A DNA stretch of 64,000 nucleotides from Lachnospiraceae bacterium (lineage in GTDB: Bacteria > Bacillota > Clostridia > Lachnospirales > Lachnospiraceae). The position numbers and the translations under genes are program-made. Positions 11,443 through 20,342 of this stretch are shown piece after piece. The stretch is taken from NCBI GenBank assembly GCA_024696005.1, contig JAILHF010000029.1, positions 31,370 to 95,369 of the forward strand, read 5' to 3'. How positions within the stretch are numbered: the stretch's first letter is position 1; each line of letters starts with the position of its first letter. Below the pieces are notes generated by a model. The model saw only the letters and a program-made list of their open reading frames with translations. It was not told the DNA's origin and made no database searches.

Positions 11443-12760
11443 GATCGTTCGGAACGACATCACGAAAATGGATACCGAGGCCATCGTCAATACGGCGAAT
11501 GACCACACAAGCGTGGGCACGGGCTGCGATCTGGCCGTGTACCGGGAAGCGGGTTTTGACGAGCTTCTTTCCTACCGGGAGGAAAAGATCGGGGATGTGC
11601 CGGAGGGGGAGGTGTTCCTCACGCCCGGCTTCGGTCTGAAGGCAAGATACATCATCCACGCGGTGAGCCCGAAGTACCGGGGCGGAAACGAAGGCGAGGA
11701 AGAGAAGCTCCGTTCCTGCTACCGGAAGTCCCTGCAGCTGGCAAAGCAGCTGGGGATCACATCCATTGCCTTTCCGCTGATCTCGACCGGCAGCTTCGGT
11801 TACCCGAAGGAAGAGGGGTTGCGCATTGCCGTAGACGAGATCAATGCCTTCCTCGAGGGGCACGAGATGCGGGTCTTCCTGGTCGTATTCGATGAAAAGG
11901 CAAAGGATCTGGGCCGGAGCATTTATCCCGGTCTGGAGGAATACATAGACAGAAACTACGCCGAGCAGAAGAGCAAAGAGGAATACGACAGGCGCTTCTG
12001 CATGGAATGCATTGCCGGAAGTGCGCCTGCCACGCTTCGTGCCGACAGGGTGGATGGCCCGAACAGGCCGGATGCGGCCATGCTTGGGGCGTCGGCGCCG
12101 GCAGGAGCCGCTGCGGGGGCAGCTTTCTCCGATGCGGCGGCCGGGGGATCGAAGAAGAAAAAGGGTGTGCTCGGAGGCTTGTTCGGCAGCATGGGCGCTG
12201 GCCGTGAAAAGGCACACGCTGAAGGCGCACTGCCGGAAGAGGATCTCCTGTCTTCGCTGCGTCCGGGAATGTACGGCCGGAGAACGAAGCGGGCGGAAAA
12301 GACTGCCAAGGAGGCGCCGGAAGAAGAGTATGACTACGGAGAAGCGTTCTTTGAGGAGTGCGAAAGCGCGGAATTCGAGGATTTCCACGAGAACCGGCTG
12401 GAGGAAAGGATGCGGCATCTGAGCGATACGTTTTCCGAGTATCTGCTGTATCTGATCCGTGAAAAGAACATGGAGAACGCCGAGGTCTATAAGAGGGCGA
12501 TCGTGGACAAAAAGATCTTTTCGAAGATCAAGAACAATGCGGATTACCATCCGCAGAAGCTGACGGCCCTGTGCCTGTGCGTCGGCGCCAGGCTGAACCT
12601 CGATGAGTCCAGGGATCTGCTCGCCCGCGCGGGCTATGCCCTGTCTCCCTGCGACAAGACGGATATCATTTTTTCCTATTTTATCGAAAACGGGATCTAT
12701 GACATGATCGAGCTGGACATACAGCTCGAAGAGCACGGACTTCCGTGCATCATTTCCTGA
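11432..12760 (+). CDS. macro domain-containing protein with C-terminal alpha-helical domain
   Basis: MAFKIVRNDITKMDTEAIVNTANDHTSVGTGCD... macro fold; low-complexity linker; C-terminal 'NNADYHPQKLTALCLCVGARLNLDESRDLLARAGYALSPCDKTDIIFSYFIENGIYDMIELD'. Confidence 0.9.
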   Translation: MAFKIVRNDITKMDTEAIVNTANDHTSVGTGCDLAVYREAGFDELLSYREEKIGDVPEGEVFLTPGFGLKARYIIHAVSPKYRGGNEGEEEKLRSCYRKSLQLAKQLGITSIAFPLISTGSFGYPKEEGLRIAVDEINAFLEGHEMRVFLVVFDEKAKDLGRSIYPGLEEYIDRNYAEQKSKEEYDRRFCMECIAGSAPATLRADRVDGPNRPDAAMLGASAPAGAAAGAAFSDAAAGGSKKKKGVLGGLFGSMGAGREKAHAEGALPEEDLLSSLRPGMYGRRTKRAEKTAKEAPEEEYDYGEAFFEECESAEFEDFHENRLEERMRHLSDTFSEYLLYLIREKNMENAEVYKRAIVDKKIFSKIKNNADYHPQKLTALCLCVGARLNLDESRDLLARAGYALSPCDKTDIIFSYFIENGIYDMIELDIQLEEHGLPCIIS

Positions 12761-12774
12761 AAACGAAAGCATGT

Positions 12775-12809
12775 GCCGGAGACAGCCCCGGAGGCACTCC
12801 GGCTTTTTT
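12775..12809 (+). terminator. intrinsic terminator
   Basis: GCCGGAG / CTCCGGC stem + TTTTTT. Confidence 0.75.
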
Positions 12810-12939
12810 GTTGCCCGCAAAAACTGCCGGAAGGGGCATTTTCGTGCAAAGCATGAGGGATATGATGCAATCCGTGCAGGATTTATTGCGCAAAAAGACG
12901 GACACGCTATACTGAAGCCAACAGGAAAGGAGGAGGAGC

Positions 12940-13386
12940 GTGAAAGTAAGGGTATCGATCGAGACCGAAGAACGAAAGGACGTCATCAAAGAACTGACGG
13001 ACCACGGGATCGGGATCAGTGATGATGCGAGATACGTGCTGAGTCTGTCCGGAGAGGAACGGTATCTGCAGGTGAAGGATGAAAGGGGCGATCGCGTCGC
13101 GATCCGGGAAAACGAGATCGTCTTCATCGAGAGTTTCGGCCACAACATCGATGTTCATGCCACGAGCGGAAAATTCGTCACTTCGGAACGAATGTACAAG
13201 CTGGAGGAAGGCCTTGATAAAAAATGCTTCATCCGGATCAGCAATTCCGTCATCATACAGAAAAAGTATGTTACCCGCATCCGGCCGGGACTGTCCATGA
13301 AGTTTACACTGACCATGGCGGACGGAACGGTCATGACGGTCACAAGAAGTTATTACACGGTGTTTCGGGAATTTTTCAAGATCTGA
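12940..13386 (+). CDS. stand-alone LytTR DNA-binding domain protein (no receiver domain)
   Basis: NEIVFIESFGHNIDVHATSGKFVTSERMYKLEEGLDKKCFIRISNSVIIQKKYVTRI; GTG start, RBS aggagga. Confidence 0.88.
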   Translation: MKVRVSIETEERKDVIKELTDHGIGISDDARYVLSLSGEERYLQVKDERGDRVAIRENEIVFIESFGHNIDVHATSGKFVTSERMYKLEEGLDKKCFIRISNSVIIQKKYVTRIRPGLSMKFTLTMADGTVMTVTRSYYTVFREFFKI

Positions 13387-13404
13387 TAAAGGAGGGATAA
13401 AAAC

Positions 13405-14421
13405 ATGGCAACGGCATTATTTCCGGTGATCCTTGCGGCAGCAGTCGCGCTGGTGGTGATCACGATCCTGCTTGTCCGTCACGTCCGGTACCGCAGGCAT
13501 ATCGAAAGTGTTCTCAAGGGAGAAGATGATTCCGGCAGAAAGATCGCTTCGCAGGGGGATGCCCAGTCGAGCCTGATGTTCATTGTTTTCGTCTGGTCGG
13601 CATTGCTTCTGCTGATGGTCTTCTCGATGAGCCGAAAGCTCGGGGCGATGGAGGATGCACTCAAAAACATGTCCCACGAAATGATGATGGACCGGAATGA
13701 GACGTTCGAGCGCATCAAACAGATGAATTCGCTGCTGGTCGAGCACAGCTGGGGGATCGAACGGCTGAACCGGGGCGACCGCAGCGTGGATATCCGTTTT
13801 CGGTTTACGCTGAAGGAATACAGGGCCGATACCGAGGCGGTCCTGGTCATAGGCGAACGCAGCATCCCGCTTCAGAGAGACGGGGCATCCCTGACGGGAA
13901 GCGTGAACGCAGGCCTGTTTGAGTCTCTGGACGGCACGGCCAGGATCGAGATCCGAGAGGGAGACAGCTGCAGGTCGGAGACGCTGGACGACATCAACAT
14001 CAACATGCTCTGGCAAAACATGATGCCGGATCTGTATCTGTACAAAACGATCGATGACATCGCGGTAAAGAATGGCAGCGTCACGATCAACGACAGCGTG
14101 ATCGTGAGCCGCAATCCGGTCAAGGACGGCACCGAAACGCAGAAGGCACGTCTTGTCATCGAGGTGAACGGAACGGAAGTGTTTTCCGAAGAGATCGATC
14201 TCGCGCAGGCCGACGGACTTGAGATCCCGATCAGGGGAAGCTTTGCCTGCACCCAAAACGACTGCATGGCGATCTACATCATCAGCGAGAATGATCTGGG
14301 CCTGAGCGTAAAGCAGCTCGAGTGGTATAACTGCAGCGAAGAGAATGAGCAGAGCGTGCTGAAGACGGTGGGCACCAGGGTCTGGGATACCGCGAGCGGC
14401 GAGGTGCTTTATTCGGAATAA
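13405..14421 (+). CDS. membrane-anchored protein of unknown function
   Basis: Two predicted TM segments at N-terminus, then extracytoplasmic region; RBS aaggaggg; follows LytTR gene. Confidence 0.7.
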   Translation: MATALFPVILAAAVALVVITILLVRHVRYRRHIESVLKGEDDSGRKIASQGDAQSSLMFIVFVWSALLLLMVFSMSRKLGAMEDALKNMSHEMMMDRNETFERIKQMNSLLVEHSWGIERLNRGDRSVDIRFRFTLKEYRADTEAVLVIGERSIPLQRDGASLTGSVNAGLFESLDGTARIEIREGDSCRSETLDDININMLWQNMMPDLYLYKTIDDIAVKNGSVTINDSVIVSRNPVKDGTETQKARLVIEVNGTEVFSEEIDLAQADGLEIPIRGSFACTQNDCMAIYIISENDLGLSVKQLEWYNCSEENEQSVLKTVGTRVWDTASGEVLYSE

Positions 14422-14430
14422 CCCCCTCAA

Positions 14431-14477
14431 TACCTACTTTTGGCTGGTATACAAGGCGAACGGGATAATGGTATAAT
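14431..14477 (+). promoter_or_regulatory. Box A: TACCTACTTTTGGCTGGTA dyad + TATAAT -10
   Basis: Same motif/-10 arrangement as at 43632 and 46523. Confidence 0.65.
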
Positions 14478-14520
14478 GTGTATCGTCCGGGGCAAATGCC
14501 CCGGGATACACGTTTTTTTT
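14478..14520 (+). terminator. terminator-like hairpin at the predicted 5' end of the surface-protein transcript
   Basis: GTGTATC-gt-CCGGGGC-AAAT-GCCCCGG-GATACAC followed by G and eight T. Confidence 0.75.
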
Positions 14521-14540
14521 GTTATGATCAGGAGGAGAAT

Positions 14541-17500
14541 ATGAAGAAAAAAAGCATGTTGCTTCGAAGGATCGCAGCGTTCCTGCTGGCCCTTTTGCTC
14601 GTCTGGACGGAATTTGCCGCCGGCGGCCTGAAGGTCCGGGCTGAGGAACCGGAGGGAACGGAGGAAGCCGACGGCGGGACCGGTGAAGTGAACCCCGAAG
14701 GCAAGCCCACGATGATCTATGTGAAAACCTCCAAAGGCGATGTGAACCTTGTGGATAAGACTACCGTGGAGGACGGCGACGGGAAGCTGCAATACAACGC
14801 TTCCACCTGCACGCTGACCATGACGGATTTCAAGATCACCCGGCTTTACAAGCACAGCCAGTCGGAATACTACGGACTGTTCTGCAACGGAAAGCTCAAC
14901 ATTGTCGTGAACGGGGATTGCTCCATCGGCGGCACGGCACCTTCCGATGCGACGGTCATAGACGGCATCAACGTGCAGCAGTCGCTGAGCATCAAGAACA
15001 GCAGCTCGTCTCTCACGAGTTCGCTCACGGTCTCTGTGTCGGGCACATCCAAGGGAACCTCCAGCGCGATCTATTCGGGCTACGGCCTGACCATAGACGG
15101 GCTGCTTCCGGTCTATGCCACGGCTGCTTCTTCCGTGCAGGACAGCTACGGCGTGCGTGCCATGAGAGGGCTGACCCTGACAGGAAGCGCGACTTTGCGG
15201 GCTACCGGCGGAAGCGTCACGAACAAGGGGCGCAGCAGCTACGGCATCCTTTCCAACGGAAACGTCAGCATAAAGGGAGGCACGCTCAAAGCCACCGGCG
15301 GTTCGGTAAAGGATTCCACAGCCAGGAGCTACGGCATGTATGTGGCCGGCGAACTGAATGTGAGCGGCGGAACGTCGACGCTCGAGACGGCGTCCGTGTC
15401 CGGTGATTACTTTACGGAAAACTATGCTTTGTATGTCACGACGGCAACGACCATCAGCGGCGGAAAGCTGAGCGCGAAGGCAGGGAGTGCCTCCGGCAGC
15501 GCCCGCAGCCACGGCGTTTTCAGCGGCGGAAAGCTCAGTGTGACGGGCGGCACGCTGGAGGCGGAAAGCGGAAGCGCAGCCGGCGATGACAGTGTGGCCG
15601 TGGATGCGGGCACCTTTGCGATGAGCGGAGGAACCCTCAGCGCCACCGCAGGCAAGGCGACCAAGGAGAGCTACGGCCTGCGCATCGCGGATAAAGACAC
15701 GCGTGAGACCATGATCACCGGAGGCACCATCACGGCCAAAGGCGGCAGCGCCAAGACCAGCTACGGCATCAAGGTGAATACGTATCTGACGCTTACGGGC
15801 GGAAAGTGCACGGCAAGCGGCAACACCGAATCCATCAGCGCGGCCAAGCCCAAGAGCGGAACGGATGAAGTGACCATCAAGGCGCCGGTCTTCTGGTGCG
15901 GTTCGAGCGCGGGCAATGCCGTGGTCAAAAAGGATTATGTCTATGGTTCGAAATATGCCGTGCTCGATGCGACCACGGCGGTGGTTCTGATCAACGACTG
16001 GACCTGGGGCGATACACCGAACAGTCCTTCCGTGATGAACCTGGACCGTTACGGGAACGGGAAGGTCAGTGCCGGCTTTGCGTATAAGAAGAGCAGTGAG
16101 GAAGACAGCGCTTACGGTGCAACGGTTCCTTCCGATGCAGGTAATTATGTGGTGCGGGCGAGCCTCTCTAACGGCCTGAAGGCGACAAAGAGCTTCAAGA
16201 TCAAACAGAGAGAGCTTTCGGAGGTCACGGCGACGGTGACGGCCGGAACCTATAACGGCTATTCGCAGCAGGCGACGATCAAACTTACCTACAAGGACAA
16301 GGAACTGAAGAACGGAACGGATTATACGATCGCCGAAGGGGCCAAGGCCACGGAGGTGGAGACCCTTACCGCAAAGATCAGCGGCAAGGGGAATTTTACC
16401 GGAACGAAGAGCGTGAAATGGAGCCTGAACAAGGCCGAGCTCAGCAGGGACTGTTTTGATCTGAAGACCAATCTGAATTATGTGTATGACGGCAAAGGAA
16501 AAAGCGTTGATAAGCCGGATCTGAAGGGCGTGTATACGGGATGCGGAACCATCACGATGCTTTATGACGGGAAGACGGAGCTTCCCGTGAACACGGGCAG
16601 CGTGAGCGTGACCTTCAACGTGTCGGAAGGAAAGAACTTTAAAGCGGCCAGCGGCCTGTCTTACGGGACCATGGTCATCAATAAGGCGGCCAACACGATG
16701 GTGGTGCGCGATCTTACCACCGTGAACAAGGGCAAGGAACTGGATCTGAACGCGGCGGTGCAGAATGCACAGGGAAGCGTGAGCTTTGCGATCGACGGAA
16801 GTGCCCTGGGATGCACGCTGAGCGGAAGCGTCCTGAAAACGGGCGACACGGCCGGAAGCATCAAGATCAAAGCCACGGCAGCCGGAAACGACAATTACAA
16901 GGAAGCGGAAATAAGTTTTACGGTGAACATCCGCGAGCTGAAGTACGCCGACCTGAGCGTGACCATGCCGTCCATTACCTATGGCCAGACGCTTGCCGAT
17001 CCTTCGTACACCGTTCCTGCCGGCGGCTGGGCGGAAACGCCGGAGATCCGGTATACCGGACGTACCGCTGCCGGGGACGAATACAACAAAACGACCAAGC
17101 CTTCCACGGCGGGCAGCTATGTGGTCAGCATCGAAGGCATGACAACGGATACCATCTACAGCGGAAGCGCTTCGTTTACGATCTCGCCCAAAGAGGTGAA
17201 GCTTGTGAGCGTTTCGGCTTACGGAAGGGCTTACAACGGGGATACCTATGTGCAGATGGATCACGGTTCGGCGGTGCTGGAGGGTGTGATCCCGGCGGAT
17301 GACGGTGTCATGGGCTGCTTCGTGTTCGGCGAATTTGCGGATCCCGCGGCCGGCAAGAACAAGCCCGTCGTCATCACGAGCGTCGAGCTTTACGGCGGAA
17401 TGGAGATGCTGGAACAGAACTATGTCCTGAACGATTCTGCCTTCCCCACGAACGTTACCGCAGACATCGATCCTCTTCCCGTGAAGATCACGGCTGAGGA

Positions 17501-20276
17501 CCAGATACAGGAAGCCGGCGTGCCGGTGGTCTCCTCGGTGGACCGGGTGCGCATGGAACTGATAAGTGAGTATGATGTGATGCCCACAGGCCATGTCCTG
17601 AGTGCGATCACGATCACGGGTGATACTTCCGTTCCCGGTGAAGGCGGCAAGCTCACGCCTTCCGCTGCAAAGATCAGCGATGCGGACGGAAACGACATGA
17701 CGGCAAACTATGCCTTCACCTATGCGCAGGGAAATCTTACCGTGCTGGCACGCAGCCTGGAGTCGGCCGTGGTGGAGGTGGTCCCTGCAGAGGGCGGCTA
17801 TGTGTTCAACGGCAGCGCGATCGTTCCGAAGGATTCGGAGGTGACGGTCACACTCGACGGAACCGAGCTTGCAGGCGGAACGGATTACACGCTCTCGTTT
17901 TCCGACAACGTGCATGCGGGAGCCGCCACGGTAAAGGTGAACGGCAAAGGAGGATTCTCCGGTCAGGCAACGGGTAGTTTCCGGATCGGACCGAAGACCT
18001 GCACGGAACCGGAGATCGAAGTGGCCAATGCCGTCTGGAACGGCTCGGCACTGGAGCCCACCGTGACGGTCCGCGATCCGGAAACGGGTCTTGTGGACGC
18101 GATGGAATATTCCCTGATCTACAGCAACAACGTAAAGGTGGGTGATGCGGCCGGCGTGACGATCATCGACCGCGACGGCGGCGATTATGTCATCAGCGGC
18201 AGCGGCACCTTCAGCATCAAAAAGGGCGCGATGCGCACGCTGGATACGATCAGCCGTTATGTGAGCGCCACGGACAAGACACCCAGCATCTCCATAGCGG
18301 CCATGCTCCCGGCTGACGCGGGCAATGCCACGGGCTATGACTTCTGGGAGGAGCCCATCGAGAACGGACTGAAACTGACGGATTACCGCATGGACCAGGC
18401 GACCGGCGAGATCATCCTGGAGATCGCTTCCGGCGCAGTCACCGACTGGGCCAAGATATCGGTATGGATCAAGGGCGAGAACTATGATGTGAACTTCTGG
18501 GTGCAGGTCATCCGGAGCAATCTGAAGAATCCGGAATATACCGCTCCGCAGGCAGCTGTATTGAGCTATACGGGTGAAGCACAGCAGCTTCTGATCCCCG
18601 GTTCGGTCACAAAGGGCGGCAAGATGGAATACAGCGAGGACATGTATGAGTGGAGCGAGACCATTCCGGTAGGAACGGAATGCGGAGAGTATACCGTCTA
18701 TTACCGCATCACGTCCACAAGTGAGTACAACGGTGTCGACGCGACGCCCATCCATGTGCGCATCCGCAACGTGGTCTACAAGCTCACGGTCGTGAACGGA
18801 GAAGGCAGCGGTGATTACGAAGCGGGTGAGAGCGTGGTCATCAGCGCATCACCGGCCCCGTCGGGACAGGTGTTTGACAGCTGGACCGGTGAGGAAGATG
18901 TGATCTTCGCGGACGAGGGTGCATCCGTCACCACTCTCATCATGCCGGAGAGAGCCACGACGGTGACTGCAACTTACAAGAAGGACGAGAAGCCGCAGCC
19001 GGTGCTCAAGAAAGCGCCGGTGGGGAAGGACGACCTGAAGTATAACCACATCGGACAGGTGCTGATCGAGGGCGGTGTCGCCGAAGGCGGAACGCTGCTC
19101 TATGCACTGGGAAGCAGTGCTTCGAAAGCCCCGAAGGCAAGTGACTTCAGCAAGGCGCTTCCGAAGGGTGAGGAAGCCGGATATTACTATGTATGGTATT
19201 ACATCAAGGGCGACGCCGAGCACGGGGACAGTGCACCGGTGTGCATCACCGTGGTGATCCGCCAGGAGAACGGTGAGGTGCCCGATCCCCCCGCACCGGG
19301 ACCCGGCGACGGCGATTCGCCCATGGATCCGGTGGTGACGGTGGACAACCTCACCACGGTGCTGCATCTGGTGAAGGGTCAGAAATTCACGATCCCGAAG
19401 GACATGTGGAGCAACAGCAAGAAGTGTGACTGGAAGAGCAGCAGCCCCAAGGTCCTGACTCTTTCGAAGAAGGGCGTGGCCGTTGCGAAGAAGGCGTCGC
19501 CCGACGGCGGATGCGTGTATCTGCTCAATGAAAACAGCGGCAAGAGCATTATGGTCTATATCTCGGCACCTGCATTCTCCGGCAAAAAGGCGCTGGAGCT
19601 GGCCGCAGGAGAGAGCGGCAGCATCGGCTTTGACCGTGGGGATGCGGAGCTTCCCGTCTTTTACGCTTCTTCCGCGCTGGATGTGGCGACGGTGGATCAG
19701 AGCGGCAATGTGAAGGCAGTGGCAAAGGGAAGCGCCGTCATCACGGCCTATGTGAACGGCAAGAGCTACACCCGCAAGGTGAGCGTATCGGAAAAGAGCG
19801 TTGCTCTGACACGCACCCTGCATGTCAACAAGGGCGCCACGAACAAGGCCATCAAGGTCAAGGGCCTGAAGAAAGCAAATTGGGAAGTGGAAAGCGGCAC
19901 GTCGGTGAGCATCGGAAAGAAGAACAAACTGACGGCCGAAGCCGTGGGTGTTTCCGTGATCAAAGCGACGGTTGACGGCACGGATTACAGGATCACGGTG
20001 ATCGTGGAGGATCCGGTCATCACGGCAGCCGATATCACGGCGGCAAAAGGAAAGAACAAGTATGACGCAAAGCTGGGCATCGGCTATGAGAAGAAGATCA
20101 CGTTCCGCGGGCTGTCCTTTGACGATCCCGAGCGGCAGGTCGTGTTCAAGAGCAGCAAGCCGGCGGTCGCGTTTGTGGATTGCGACGGAACCCTGAAGGT
20201 ACGTTCGAAGGGCAAGGCGAAGCTCACGGCCAAAGTGAACGGCACGACCATTACGATCAATGTGAAGGCAGACTAA
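14541..20276 (+). CDS. very large secreted surface protein: N-terminal repetitive Gly/Ser-rich beta-solenoid-like region, MBG/YDG-like domains, InlB B-repeat-like domain, C-terminal Ig-like module
   Basis: Signal peptide after RBS ggaggag; repeated 'SGGTLxAxGGS..' blocks; 'YDGKGKSVDKPDLKGVYTG'; 'YKLTVVNGEGSGDYEAGESVVISASPAPSGQVFDSWTG'; C-terminal 'GKAKLTAKVNGTTITINVKAD'. Confidence 0.85.
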   Translation: MKKKSMLLRRIAAFLLALLLVWTEFAAGGLKVRAEEPEGTEEADGGTGEVNPEGKPTMIYVKTSKGDVNLVDKTTVEDGDGKLQYNASTCTLTMTDFKITRLYKHSQSEYYGLFCNGKLNIVVNGDCSIGGTAPSDATVIDGINVQQSLSIKNSSSSLTSSLTVSVSGTSKGTSSAIYSGYGLTIDGLLPVYATAASSVQDSYGVRAMRGLTLTGSATLRATGGSVTNKGRSSYGILSNGNVSIKGGTLKATGGSVKDSTARSYGMYVAGELNVSGGTSTLETASVSGDYFTENYALYVTTATTISGGKLSAKAGSASGSARSHGVFSGGKLSVTGGTLEAESGSAAGDDSVAVDAGTFAMSGGTLSATAGKATKESYGLRIADKDTRETMITGGTITAKGGSAKTSYGIKVNTYLTLTGGKCTASGNTESISAAKPKSGTDEVTIKAPVFWCGSSAGNAVVKKDYVYGSKYAVLDATTAVVLINDWTWGDTPNSPSVMNLDRYGNGKVSAGFAYKKSSEEDSAYGATVPSDAGNYVVRASLSNGLKATKSFKIKQRELSEVTATVTAGTYNGYSQQATIKLTYKDKELKNGTDYTIAEGAKATEVETLTAKISGKGNFTGTKSVKWSLNKAELSRDCFDLKTNLNYVYDGKGKSVDKPDLKGVYTGCGTITMLYDGKTELPVNTGSVSVTFNVSEGKNFKAASGLSYGTMVINKAANTMVVRDLTTVNKGKELDLNAAVQNAQGSVSFAIDGSALGCTLSGSVLKTGDTAGSIKIKATAAGNDNYKEAEISFTVNIRELKYADLSVTMPSITYGQTLADPSYTVPAGGWAETPEIRYTGRTAAGDEYNKTTKPSTAGSYVVSIEGMTTDTIYSGSASFTISPKEVKLVSVSAYGRAYNGDTYVQMDHGSAVLEGVIPADDGVMGCFVFGEFADPAAGKNKPVVITSVELYGGMEMLEQNYVLNDSAFPTNVTADIDPLPVKITAEDQIQEAGVPVVSSVDRVRMELISEYDVMPTGHVLSAITITGDTSVPGEGGKLTPSAAKISDADGNDMTANYAFTYAQGNLTVLARSLESAVVEVVPAEGGYVFNGSAIVPKDSEVTVTLDGTELAGGTDYTLSFSDNVHAGAATVKVNGKGGFSGQATGSFRIGPKTCTEPEIEVANAVWNGSALEPTVTVRDPETGLVDAMEYSLIYSNNVKVGDAAGVTIIDRDGGDYVISGSGTFSIKKGAMRTLDTISRYVSATDKTPSISIAAMLPADAGNATGYDFWEEPIENGLKLTDYRMDQATGEIILEIASGAVTDWAKISVWIKGENYDVNFWVQVIRSNLKNPEYTAPQAAVLSYTGEAQQLLIPGSVTKGGKMEYSEDMYEWSETIPVGTECGEYTVYYRITSTSEYNGVDATPIHVRIRNVVYKLTVVNGEGSGDYEAGESVVISASPAPSGQVFDSWTGEEDVIFADEGASVTTLIMPERATTVTATYKKDEKPQPVLKKAPVGKDDLKYNHIGQVLIEGGVAEGGTLLYALGSSASKAPKASDFSKALPKGEEAGYYYVWYYIKGDAEHGDSAPVCITVVIRQENGEVPDPPAPGPGDGDSPMDPVVTVDNLTTVLHLVKGQKFTIPKDMWSNSKKCDWKSSSPKVLTLSKKGVAVAKKASPDGGCVYLLNENSGKSIMVYISAPAFSGKKALELAAGESGSIGFDRGDAELPVFYASSALDVATVDQSGNVKAVAKGSAVITAYVNGKSYTRKVSVSEKSVALTRTLHVNKGATNKAIKVKGLKKANWEVESGTSVSIGKKNKLTAEAVGVSVIKATVDGTDYRITVIVEDPVITAADITAAKGKNKYDAKLGIGYEKKITFRGLSFDDPERQVVFKSSKPAVAFVDCDGTLKVRSKGKAKLTAKVNGTTITINVKAD

Positions 20277-20342
20277 AGGTACCTGTACAGACCCGAGCCA
20301 CGGAACAGTAACGACTAAAGACAGAGAAGGGAGAAGGAGAGG

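Noticed and set aside
11378-12820. 480-aa minus-strand ORF opposite the macro-domain gene
   Set aside because: Antisense shadow; no domain signature.
15180-15800. GGCGGAA/AGCGGC repeats as a DNA-level repeat array
   Set aside because: Explained by the degenerate Gly/Ser-rich protein repeats of the surface protein; no exact DNA unit.
14427-18755. 1442-aa minus-strand ORF opposite the surface-protein gene
   Set aside because: Shadow frame of a GC-rich coding gene; His/Arg-rich low-information translation, no RBS or family signature; plus-strand frame has signal peptide and recognisable domains.
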